The translations under genes and the position numbers were made by a program. Positions 1-5,690 of a stretch of 9,934 nt of DNA are shown here, one piece after another (the first letter of the stretch is position 1; each line of letters opens with the position of its first letter). The stretch is from Methanobrevibacter sp. (GTDB lineage: Archaea > Methanobacteriota > Methanobacteria > Methanobacteriales > Methanobacteriaceae), in NCBI GenBank assembly GCA_016838945.1, contig JADLKP010000064.1, forward strand, positions 1 through 9,934. The letters are read 5' to 3'. The notes beneath the pieces are model-generated. The model did not search any database. It saw only the letters and a list, made by a program, of their open reading frames with translations, and was not told the origin of the DNA.

Positions 1-69
1 TTTATTTAATCTTAAATTGAATATTTATTTAAAATATGAAATATAATATTATTATAAGTTTTATTAATC

Positions 70-110
70 ATATAATTTATAAATTTTTATATTTTAATAA
101 TCTTAGGGTG
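70..110 (+). promoter_or_regulatory. Candidate TATA box and ribosome binding site for the TauE-family gene
   Basis: The AT-rich leader contains TATA-like stretches at about 76-84 (TTTATAAAT) and 86-93 (TTTATATT). The sequence AGGGTG at 105-110 lies five bases before the ATG at 116 and fits an archaeal Shine-Dalgarno site. The ribosome binding site supports the chosen start well. Which TATA-like stretch is used cannot be decided by eye in DNA this AT-rich. Confidence 0.4.
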
Positions 111-115
111 TTATC

Positions 116-946
116 ATGTTTCCAATCAGCTTTTATATAGGATTGATTCTAATCGGAATCTTTGCAGGATTCGCTTCAGGATTGCTTGGAGTTGGCGGAG
201 GATTCCTGATAGTTCCTTTGCAATTCTTCTTGTTCTCATCAGTTGGAGTTGACCCTTCACTTGCCATGATGGTGTCTTTGGGAACCAGTTTGGCAATCAT
301 CATACCAACTGCAGCATCTGGTGCCTATCAGCATCAAAAGAAGAACAAGTCCATAGTCAAACCTGCAATCAGACTTGCAATTTTTGGTATTGTTGGAGGA
401 TTCTGTGGAGGTCTTTTGGCTAATGTAGTGCCTACTAGAATTTTGCAGGTCATATTTGCATGTCTTCTGATTGTTGTGGCTTTGGATATGCTATTCGGTT
501 CCAGAAGTGATGGGGAAAAGTCATTGATTCAATTTAATTTGATGAATGCAGGTATTGTAGGTTTTTCAATCGGTATCATTTCCGGCTTGCTTGGTGTTGG
601 TGGAGGGGTGTTCCTGATTCCGGCTCTTTGCATACTCTTTGGTTTCAGCTTGATTCAAGCTATTGGAACATCTTCAGTATTCATTGCGTTTACAGCCATT
701 GGCGGACTTATCTCCTATATTTATACAGGTTTTGGTGTCAATCCGATGCCTTATTCATTAGGTTATGTCAGTCTGATAAATTTTGTGGTTATAGTTATGT
801 TTTCAGTTCCTATGGCTACTGTCGGTGCAAAACTAGTTTATAAAATGCCTGAAAAGAGATTGAAACAAATATTCGCCATCATCCTGATTTATATGGCAAT
901 TAAAATGATTGGATTTGATCCAATAGCTATTCTATTGGGTCTGTAA
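116..946 (+). CDS. TauE/SafE-family (DUF81) membrane permease, putative sulfite/organosulfur anion exporter
   Basis: This 276-residue protein is almost entirely hydrophobic, with about eight membrane segments. It shows the internal duplication typical of the TauE/SafE family. The glycine-rich motif GLLGVGGG occurs twice, at residues 22-34 (GLLGVGGGFLIVP) and 157-169 (GLLGVGGGVFLIP), each followed by a GTS motif (residues 56-58 and 184-186). Length is normal for the family. Family members move small anions such as sulfite, sulfoacetate or other organosulfur compounds across the cytoplasmic membrane, but the substrate cannot be read from sequence. The ATG is preceded by AGGGTG at a five-base spacing. 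The gene stands alone, convergent with the next gene, so neighbours give no hint of substrate. Family assignment is secure; function is only family-level. Confidence 0.93.
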   Translation: MFPISFYIGLILIGIFAGFASGLLGVGGGFLIVPLQFFLFSSVGVDPSLAMMVSLGTSLAIIIPTAASGAYQHQKKNKSIVKPAIRLAIFGIVGGFCGGLLANVVPTRILQVIFACLLIVVALDMLFGSRSDGEKSLIQFNLMNAGIVGFSIGIISGLLGVGGGVFLIPALCILFGFSLIQAIGTSSVFIAFTAIGGLISYIYTGFGVNPMPYSLGYVSLINFVVIVMFSVPMATVGAKLVYKMPEKRLKQIFAIILIYMAIKMIGFDPIAILLGL

Positions 947-980
947 AAGTAGTAATTTCAAATTGATTAAAAAACTTAAT

Positions 981-1018
981 TGATTATTTGGTTTTTTATT
1001 GATTATTTGATTTTTTAT
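981..1018 (+). terminator. Two tandem 19-bp T-rich repeats, likely terminator of the TauE-family gene
   Basis: Two adjacent copies of TGATTATTTG(G/A)TTTTTTAT (981-999 and 1000-1018, one mismatch) each carry a run of six or more T, 35 bases after the permease stop codon. Euryarchaeal RNA polymerase stops efficiently at oligo-T on the coding strand, so a double T-tract here fits a terminator between two convergent genes. No hairpin is evident. Confidence 0.5.
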
Positions 1019-1053
1019 TGATATTTATTAAAAATAGATATTTTGATGAACTT

Positions 1054-1962
1054 CTAAAGTTCATCATTTTCTTCAAAAACAACACCAGTTCCTTTTAAGA
1101 TTACCTGATTGATGTTTTTTCCTTTTTTTGGACCTACAGTGTCATAAATTATATTTAAATTTAATAAACCATTACACCCATCTGCTTTCAATTTCTTGAT
1201 TAATTTCAATAATGCCTTATCTTTTGCAAGCCTGACGTCCATAAGAACATATTCTTCCAAGACATCTTCAAGTCCTAATTGGATTTCCTCTTTTCTGTCT
1301 GATGAGAAGACATGTCTTGTCTCATAGATTCCTTTCAGTTCTATAATGCTTAATCCTTCTGGAGGGTATTCTAAAGTAAATAGACGAACTCCTAAACCAT
1401 TCATTTCAAGTTCCATATCATAGAAATCATGTCTTGTATGGGCATGTCTTTTGAGATATCTGGCTTTGACTTTTGAAGTCTTATTAAAGATTTTTTCATA
1501 TATGCCGCTAAAGAACATAGTAACTTTCTTGAAAACACCTGAGATGTGGGATACAATGCCTAAGCCCATTGCTATCAGGAAATAATTCACTGCAGTCGGG
1601 AATGCAGCTTGGAGTATAACGACTATGCTTCCTGCAGTGATGACATTGAATCCTAAGGTAGGATTTGCAATGATGAAACCGTAGATTACTGTAATTATGA
1701 AAAGAATGAATGCACTAACTGCCCCTGTACTTTCATGAAGAAACCTTTTTGCAGCAAAACTTTCAGCATATCCTGCAAATAGTGGAGCAAGAACCAATCC
1801 GAAATTCCATCCAAAAATAGCAAAGTTGGTGTATAGGCAAACAACATAGGTGGCTATACCTATCACGGTTCCAAAAGCAATGCATGCTATTCCTTTAAGG
1901 AATTTTATCTGCCCTTCTCTACTTTTTAGGCTTTTTAACCTATCTTTAATTTCTGTTAGCAT
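1054..1962 (-). CDS. Multi-pass membrane protein with a diverged C-terminal YbjQ-like (UPF0145) domain
   Basis: The protein has 302 residues. A short basic N-terminus is followed by four or five membrane segments (about 23-45, 49-66, 80-98 and 105-140), a basic linker rich in K, R and H (about 160-178), and a soluble domain from about 190 to the end. That domain matches the product of the preceding gene at its diagnostic part: AKDKAL...ADGCNGLLNLNIIYD...GTGVVF (246-296) against ARNEAI...EYGANGIIGLKISYS...GTAVTF. I read it as a YbjQ-like fold that has lost the conserved GGR and GESLIG elements. The ATG at 1962 has GAGTGA upstream. The gap to the YbjQ gene is 57 bases, so co-transcription is possible although a T7 run lies in it. 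The linker suggests the soluble domain is cytoplasmic. Function is unknown. Confidence 0.75.
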   Translation of the reverse strand: MLTEIKDRLKSLKSREGQIKFLKGIACIAFGTVIGIATYVVCLYTNFAIFGWNFGLVLAPLFAGYAESFAAKRFLHESTGAVSAFILFIITVIYGFIIANPTLGFNVITAGSIVVILQAAFPTAVNYFLIAMGLGIVSHISGVFKKVTMFFSGIYEKIFNKTSKVKARYLKRHAHTRHDFYDMELEMNGLGVRLFTLEYPPEGLSIIELKGIYETRHVFSSDRKEEIQLGLEDVLEEYVLMDVRLAKDKALLKLIKKLKADGCNGLLNLNIIYDTVGPKKGKNINQVILKGTGVVFEENDEL

Positions 1963-2019
1963 TTATTCACTCTTTGATTTCATCTTATAAGACTAGTTCA
2001 CAGTTTAAAAAAAGTTTTA

Positions 2020-2352
2020 TTAGATTTTGTCCTTGAAAGTTACAGCTGTTCCATAAACAGTAACTAAAATGGTGTTTCCCATGGTACCTCCAAGGTTACT
2101 GTAGGATATCTTCAATCCTATGATTCCATTGGCACCATACTCAGAAGCTTTGGATTCCATAGCTTCAATTGCTTCATTTCTAGCATTTTCAAGCTCTTCT
2201 TCATAAGTGGTGGTTCTTCCTCCCACAACATCTCTGACTCCAGAGAATAAATCCTTATATATGTTGGATCCAATCAATGATTCACCATTAACTAATCCAT
2301 GATATTTTATTATTGTTTTGTTATCTAAGGTACTTGTTGAGGATAATAACAT
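2020..2352 (-). CDS. YbjQ/UPF0145 family protein (often annotated heavy-metal-binding domain protein)
   Basis: The 110-residue protein is full length for the family. It shows the family landmarks in order: a polar N-terminal strand (SSTSTLDNKTIIKYHG), VNGESLIGSN at 22-31, the conserved GGR at 44-46, YEEELENARNEA at 50-61, GANGIIGLKISY at 74-84 and the terminal GTAV at 101-104. YbjQ proteins form small ring-like oligomers; the heavy-metal-binding label in databases is weakly supported and no cysteine or histidine cluster is seen here. The ATG at 2352 has only a weak GTGAT before it. The gene is followed, 57 bases on, by a membrane protein carrying a diverged copy of the same domain, which suggests the two act together. 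Family is confident, role unknown. Confidence 0.9.
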   Translation of the reverse strand: MLLSSTSTLDNKTIIKYHGLVNGESLIGSNIYKDLFSGVRDVVGGRTTTYEEELENARNEAIEAMESKASEYGANGIIGLKISYSNLGGTMGNTILVTVYGTAVTFKDKI

Positions 2353-2371
2353 TTTATCACTTAAAAAATAG

Positions 2372-2384
2372 TTTTATATAAAAA
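2372..2384 (-). promoter_or_regulatory. Candidate TATA box for the YbjQ-family gene
   Basis: Read on the minus strand this is TTTTTATATAAAA, close to the methanogen TATA consensus. Its centre lies about 25 bases before the ATG at 2352. At the usual archaeal spacing, transcription would begin at or within a few bases of the start codon, giving a leaderless or nearly leaderless transcript. The same T-rich stretch could instead help end transcription of the zinc-ribbon gene upstream. Confidence 0.45.
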
Positions 2385-2444
2385 TAAAAATTTTATTAGC
2401 TATTCATGTATAATAGCCAAAATTGATTTTTAATTAAGTTCTTT

Positions 2445-2474
2445 TTAATTAATTAATTAATTAATTAATTAATT
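2445..2474. repeat. TTAA microsatellite (seven copies)
   Basis: Seven perfect TTAA units followed by TT run from 2445 to 2474, two bases beyond the stop codon of the zinc-ribbon gene. The run is self-complementary, so it could form a weak AT hairpin or cruciform in either strand. It is probably a slippage product in AT-rich DNA; no protein site is evident. Confidence 0.9.
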
Positions 2475-2476
2475 GT

Positions 2477-2665
2477 TTATTTAAAGAACATGAAATATGC
2501 CCATACGAGGATGAACACTGCAATTACAACGAAAAGCATTAATCTGCTTTTTCTGAGGTTCTTTTGTTGTTGTTCTAATACTCTTTGACAGTCCGGAGAG
2601 CATACTCTTTCTTTCATTGGTATTGGGGTGCCGCATACAGGGCAATGTTTGTGTGGTTCTACCAT
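2477..2665 (-). CDS. Zinc-ribbon microprotein with C-terminal membrane anchor (DUF2116-like)
   Basis: This 62-residue protein has four cysteines arranged as CPVC (8, 11) and CSPDC (22, 26), the ligand set of a small zinc ribbon. A short charged and Gln-rich linker (about 30-41) follows, then a single hydrophobic segment at about 42-60 and a terminal lysine. It resembles the archaeal DUF2116 zinc-ribbon family, which usually has this plan of ribbon plus one membrane span. The ATG at 2665 is supported by a strong AAAGGTGA ribosome binding site five bases upstream (2670-2677), so despite its size it is a real gene. With the zinc ribbon N-terminal and positive residues before the span, the ribbon most likely faces the cytoplasm. 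Partner and function are unknown. Confidence 0.88.
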   Translation of the reverse strand: MVEPHKHCPVCGTPIPMKERVCSPDCQRVLEQQQKNLRKSRLMLFVVIAVFILVWAYFMFFK

Positions 2666-2736
2666 ATTTTCACCTTTTTTCTTTATTTTGTTGTTAAATC
2701 AGTTTCGATTAGTTTTTTAATTTTTTATCAATAATT

Positions 2737-2764
2737 TTAATCATTAATTTTTAATCATTAATTT
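2737..2764. repeat. 14-bp tandem duplication in the zinc-ribbon gene upstream region
   Basis: The sequence TTAATCATTAATTT occurs twice head to tail (2737-2750, 2751-2764), between the tatD stop and the zinc-ribbon gene. It could be a duplicated operator, but simple AT-rich slippage explains it equally well. Confidence 0.6.
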
Positions 2765-2790
2765 TATCATTTAATTTTATTTATTTAATA

Positions 2791-2801
2791 TTATATAAAA
2801 A
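2791..2801 (-). promoter_or_regulatory. Candidate TATA box for the zinc-ribbon gene
   Basis: The minus strand reads TTTTTATATAA here, the best TATA match between the tatD stop and the zinc-ribbon ATG. If used, it would give a leader of about 100 bases that contains the 14-bp tandem duplication. The T5 run could instead help terminate tatD. Evidence is motif likeness only. Confidence 0.3.
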
Positions 2802-2850
2802 TTGATGTTGTTTAGATTTTCATTGATTAAATTGAATATTTGAATAGATT

Positions 2851-3645
2851 TTATATATTGAAGAATTTTCTAGTGGTTTCGCTTACCTTTTCACCTAGCT
2901 CTTCACTATCCATGCCTTTGTATTCTGCTATTGTATTGAGGATATGTGGCAAATATTCCGGTTTGTTCTTGTTTGATTTAGGCTTTTTAGGAAAGTTTCT
3001 TGGAATAAGGAAAGGGGCATCGGTTTCTATCATCATCCTTTCAGGAGGTATGACAGTCACTGCTTCCTGCAATGATTGGCCTCTTCTCTCATCGCATATC
3101 CATCCTGTAACTCCAATGGAACAGCCTAGTTCAAGGTACTTTTCCGCTTCCTCTTTGGTTCCTGTAAAGCAATGAACACAAGCCTTTTCACACATGTCAG
3201 GATACTTTTCAAGTATTTTCACCAAGTCTTCATGCGCTTCTCTCTCATGTAGGAAAAGGGGCATTTTCAATTCATCTGCAAGCTTTACCTGCTCTTCAAA
3301 CCATTTCCTTTGAACCTCTTGAGGTGAATAGTTCCTGTTGTAGTCAAGGCCGCATTCTCCGATAGCGACTACACAGTCCTCTTTGGCAAATTCCCTCAAT
3401 GTGTCAATTGTGTTTTCGTCACATGTTTTTGCATCATGTGGATGGACTCCTGCTGTAGAGAATAAGACATCCTTGAATTGCTCTTGCTTGGCATAATTCA
3501 ATGCAGTTTCGCTTGACTTGATGTGGGTTCCGGTTATGATGAACTGGCTCACTCCAACTGCTTTGGCATTATTGATGATCTCTTCCCTATTCTTATCAAA
3601 GGACTTGTGCATTAAGTTTAATCCTATATCAATCAATCCAGTCAT
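2851..3645 (-). CDS. tatD: TatD family metal-dependent DNase, bacterial TatD type
   Basis: The 264-residue protein is a TIM-barrel metal-dependent hydrolase of the TatD family, which in bacteria acts as a 3'-5' exonuclease on DNA and RNA. Numbered from the ATG at 3645, it begins MTGLIDIGLNL, the variant of E. coli-type TatD that lacks the usual N-terminal HxH pair. It then has GVHPHD (66-71), GECGLDYNRNYSP (96-108, metal-ligand Glu97), FLHERE with His133, VHCFTGT with His158, TGWICDERRG and ETDAPFLIPR with Asp209. Many of these blocks match bacterial TatD almost word for word. A GTG at 3654 would add three residues, but no ribosome binding site precedes it. The ATG has AGTGAT four bases upstream, so I prefer 3645. 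It is likely cytoplasmic and probably transcribed alone, since pyrH upstream ends in a strong terminator. Confidence 0.93.
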   Translation of the reverse strand: MTGLIDIGLNLMHKSFDKNREEIINNAKAVGVSQFIITGTHIKSSETALNYAKQEQFKDVLFSTAGVHPHDAKTCDENTIDTLREFAKEDCVVAIGECGLDYNRNYSPQEVQRKWFEEQVKLADELKMPLFLHEREAHEDLVKILEKYPDMCEKACVHCFTGTKEEAEKYLELGCSIGVTGWICDERRGQSLQEAVTVIPPERMMIETDAPFLIPRNFPKKPKSNKNKPEYLPHILNTIAEYKGMDSEELGEKVSETTRKFFNI

Positions 3646-3660
3646 TTCAATCACTAAAAC

Positions 3661-3738
3661 AAACTTTTAGAAAAAGTTTGATCAAAATAATTTTCATTTT
3701 TTATTAGAAAAAATTCTTAAAAAAAGTTTGAACAAAAT
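3661..3738. repeat. Direct repeat (two copies 50 bp apart) between pyrH and tatD
   Basis: AAAAAGTTTGATCAAAAT (3671-3688) recurs with one mismatch as AAAAAGTTTGAACAAAAT at 3721-3738. The first copy also pairs with AAACTTTT at 3661-3668 to form a short AT-rich inverted repeat just before the tatD start. On the minus strand both copies become CAAAC followed by a T-run, so they may be back-up termination signals after pyrH or sites in the tatD leader. Confidence 0.6.
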
Positions 3739-3743
3739 TTTCT

Positions 3744-3753
3744 ATTTATAATT
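3744..3753 (-). promoter_or_regulatory. Candidate TATA box for tatD
   Basis: The minus strand reads AATTATAAAT here, just beyond the pyrH terminator T-tract. Normal spacing would start transcription near 3720 with a leader of about 75 bases. Support is motif and position only. Confidence 0.3.
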
Positions 3754-3790
3754 AAAAAAAAGTAATGTGTTATCTATTCTGAGATAACAC
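3754..3790 (-). terminator. Hairpin plus T-tract terminator of pyrH, overlapping its stop codon
   Basis: On the minus strand GTGTTATCT (3790-3782) and AGATAACAC (3775-3767) form a perfect 9-bp stem with a six-base loop. Five bases later comes a run of eight T (3761-3754). The 5' arm encodes the last residues of UMP kinase (Arg-Val-Ile-Ser) and the TAG stop begins in the loop. This has the form of a bacterial intrinsic terminator, which is notable because archaeal termination mostly needs only the T-tract. Confidence 0.8.
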
Positions 3791-4451
3791 GGGTTCCTAT
3801 CTTTTCGCATTTAATAGCTCTAATTAGGTTTTGTGGGTCATTGCCATTAGCTATTACAGTTTCCAAATTGGAACGCTTGATCATTTGAATTGCAGTTGTG
3901 TCAATGAATTCATAGGTTCCTGCCTTGACTTCATTTCCACTAATGATTTCCATCATGTCTGAAGCTGTAATCTCTTCAATCAATTCTGCATCATCATACT
4001 TTTTAGGGTCTTTAGTGTAAAGTCCGTCAACAGCTGTTAAGTTGACCAGCATGTCTGCCTGAACGTATTCTGCCAAGATTGCAGACACTGCATCAGTACT
4101 GTGTGCAGGTTCAGTTCCGCCCATAACAACTATTTTTCCAGTTGCGGAGTATTCTAAAGCTTCCTGGAAGTTATGAGGCACTCTTTGGTATGCATAATCT
4201 CCAAGCGCAAGCAATAGAAGCTTTGCATTTACTCTTGTAACTTCTATTCCAATATCATCACATTTCGCTTCTCCTGCACCAAGGTCTCTAACAACGCCAA
4301 TGTATTCTCTTGCAGGTTTTCCGCCACCTACAACAACAAACAATTCATGTTCTGAACTTAATTCCTTCAGGAGCTTTGCATATTCCTTAAATCTTTCTGC
4401 ATTATAATCCTGTAATAATATAGATCCTCCAATTGCAGCTACAACTCTCAT
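3774..4451 (-). CDS. pyrH: UMP kinase (uridylate kinase), archaeal type
   Basis: The enzyme phosphorylates UMP to UDP with ATP, in the cytoplasm, for pyrimidine nucleotide supply. The 225-residue length matches archaeal PyrH, shorter than the bacterial enzyme. Amino-acid-kinase-fold motifs appear in order: an N-terminal glycine loop AIGGSIL (6-12), VVGGGKPAREY (40-50), the segment GGTEPAHSTDAVSA (111-124) in the UMP-binding region, and VDGLYTKDPKKYDDA (141-155) in the ATP-binding region. The ATG at 4451 has an excellent AAAGGTGA ribosome binding site (4457-4464). The gene has about 200 bases of upstream space with a candidate promoter and periodic repeats, and ends in a hairpin terminator, so it is probably a single-gene unit. 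Confidence 0.97.
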   Translation of the reverse strand: MRVVAAIGGSILLQDYNAERFKEYAKLLKELSSEHELFVVVGGGKPAREYIGVVRDLGAGEAKCDDIGIEVTRVNAKLLLLALGDYAYQRVPHNFQEALEYSATGKIVVMGGTEPAHSTDAVSAILAEYVQADMLVNLTAVDGLYTKDPKKYDDAELIEEITASDMMEIISGNEVKAGTYEFIDTTAIQMIKRSNLETVIANGNDPQNLIRAIKCEKIGTRVISE

Positions 4452-4504
4452 AAATTCACCTTTCAGTTAAATGTCTTAGTCTTTAATTAATGATGTTAAT
4501 TCAG

Positions 4505-4564
4505 GAATCAGCAATTTAAGAATTGACATTATCCAAATCAACATCATCTAAATTAACACTTTAT
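4505..4564 (-). repeat. Degenerate 15-bp periodic repeat upstream of pyrH
   Basis: Related 9-mers recur at exact 15-base steps: GAATCAGCA (4505), GAATTGACA (4520), AAATCAACA (4535) and AAATTAACA (4550). Read on the minus strand the unit is TGTTRATTT followed by GATRA-like bases. An inverted pair, ATGATGTT (4490-4497) and AACATCAT (4540-4547), overlaps it. It lies 54-113 bases before the pyrH ATG, in the likely leader or promoter-proximal zone. It may be an operator array, or a decayed fragment of a 5-codon-repeat gene, or chance. Confidence 0.45.
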
Positions 4565-4605
4565 CTATAATATTTATCTTTTTAATAATATTTAAATATG
4601 TTATT

Positions 4606-4650
4606 CTATTTAAAAAATAGAAATTGTTGGTTACATTCTTTCTTTGAAAG
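4606..4650 (-). terminator. Candidate terminator of the PAP2-like gene
   Basis: Just after the stop codon at 4652 there is a short inverted repeat (CTTTC-TTT-GAAAG, 4638-4650). It is followed on the minus strand by a T6 run within an AT palindrome, CTATTT-AAA-AAATAG (4606-4620, plus strand). The T-run suits archaeal termination; the hairpins are weak. Confidence 0.35.
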
Positions 4651-4651
4651 C

Positions 4652-5608
4652 TTATCTTATTGCCCTAAACCAGCTGAAATTCTCCCCACCAAAATAGCTT
4701 ACTATGATTGAAGCAATGATTATGAGGACCAGGCTCATCAATGCGGATTTTGGAGCAATGATTGCAAATGCTGCAATTGCTAAAATTGATGCAAGATAGA
4801 ATATTATTCTTGTAGTTCCGTTAGCCACTCCATTATCATTTAGGATTGTAAGAATGCCTAAAATGATTGGAGCAAAGATAATTCCAAGAATGATCCATAA
4901 GCATTCGCCTAATGGAACTAGGTTGCTGACAGGCAGATTAAAGAAATCCATATATAAATATGCTTCAAGAACTGTCATTATAAGGCCGAATACCCCACCG
5001 GCTATCGCTTGAGCCATAGTATGTTTCTTAAGCGTATATCTGCTCCAGATGAGGACTGGGTAAAGCAGTCCGAATAAAGCTCCAATTGGTCCAAGAAGCA
5101 TAATCAATGCAGCCACTGGTCCGGTTAATCCAGTTGTATGGATGCTGATTTTCCATTTTATTGTAATGAGCATTACAATGAATGTATTCACTGTATAGCA
5201 TAGAATCAGGACAATCAGGAAATTGGAAACTCCAAGAAGCACTGCAATCAAAAATCCTATGAAGTAGGATACCACTCCAACGATAAGGGGAATGAAACGG
5301 TCTTCCTTATTGGATATGTCCTTGTCTGTATCCAATTTTCTTGCCCAATGCATTATGATTGCCATAGGCAATACGGATGTGAAAATCAGTGAAATCAGTT
5401 CCATCACAATAAATTGGCTCCAGTCAAATCTGAAGCTGCTTGTAAAAGGAGTTCCGCTGCTTGCCAATATGATACAAATAATTAGAAACAGTGGAATTGT
5501 AATTATAGGAGGATTTGTAAAGATGGAGATTGTATCAGCAATCTTAAGTTTCTTCTCATCAGTTTCGGGAGTCTTGTTTTCTGTATTGATGTTTTTTAAG
5601 CTAAACAA
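4652..5608 (-). CDS. PAP2-like integral membrane phosphatase family protein
   Basis: The 318-residue protein has about nine or ten hydrophobic segments. It carries the three-part phosphatase signature of the PAP2 superfamily in a variant form: KEDRFIP (101-107), KISIHTTG (153-160) and SRYTLKKHTMAQ (189-200). Arg190 and the nucleophile-type His196 keep the SRx5H spacing, but the usual last Asp is Gln200. Family members remove phosphate from lipid or isoprenoid phosphates at the membrane; the substrate here is not deducible. About four extra membrane spans follow the core. The start is TTG at 5608, seven bases after a perfect GGAGG (5616-5620). An ATG at 5613 is out of frame and stops after five codons, and there is no in-frame ATG before residue 69. 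The gene is divergent from the adhesin gene. Confidence 0.82.
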   Translation of the reverse strand: MFSLKNINTENKTPETDEKKLKIADTISIFTNPPIITIPLFLIICIILASSGTPFTSSFRFDWSQFIVMELISLIFTSVLPMAIIMHWARKLDTDKDISNKEDRFIPLIVGVVSYFIGFLIAVLLGVSNFLIVLILCYTVNTFIVMLITIKWKISIHTTGLTGPVAALIMLLGPIGALFGLLYPVLIWSRYTLKKHTMAQAIAGGVFGLIMTVLEAYLYMDFFNLPVSNLVPLGECLWIILGIIFAPIILGILTILNDNGVANGTTRIIFYLASILAIAAFAIIAPKSALMSLVLIIIASIIVSYFGGENFSWFRAIR

Positions 5609-5615
5609 TTCATTT

Positions 5616-5620
5616 CCTCC
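5616..5620 (-). promoter_or_regulatory. Ribosome binding site fixing a TTG start for the PAP2-like gene
   Basis: GGAGG on the minus strand sits seven bases before TTG (5608-5606) and only two bases before an out-of-frame ATG (5613-5611). Spacing and frame both favour TTG as the real start. Confidence 0.75.
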
Positions 5621-5652
5621 TTAAGTTTAAGATTTTAAATTCATATTAACTA

Positions 5653-5690
5653 TTTCTATTTTTATGGTATTATTAGTTTCTATTTTCATG
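5653..5690 (-). promoter_or_regulatory. Duplicated 14-bp element in the divergent intergenic region
   Basis: TTTCTATTTTTATG (5653-5666) and TTTCTATTTTCATG (5677-5690) match at 13 of 14 bases and are 24 bases apart. They lie about 45-80 bases before the PAP2-like start, where a promoter is expected. The minus-strand CATAAAAATAG could be the TATA-like part. This may be a promoter with a duplicated binding site; the rest of the 258-base gap (5609-5866) holds only the adhesin promoter. Confidence 0.35.

Noticed and set aside
628..843. Second rightward frame inside the permease gene
   Set aside because: It overlaps the TauE-family gene in another frame and shows no ribosome binding site or family motif.
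2445..2474. Palindromic TTAA run as a protein-binding operator or transposon target
   Set aside because: Perfect four-base periodicity is best explained by slippage, and no flanking element or duplicated target is seen.
2840..3175. Rightward open frame of 111 codons
   Set aside because: It lies antisense within tatD, whose motifs and ribosome binding site are clear; the frame has no family likeness or convincing start signal.
3652..3654. GTG as the tatD start
   Set aside because: No ribosome binding site precedes it, whereas the in-frame ATG nine bases later has AGTGAT just upstream and gives the family-typical N-terminus.
5292..5624. Rightward open frame of 110 codons
   Set aside because: It is the antisense shadow of the PAP2-like membrane gene; its product has no recognisable motif.
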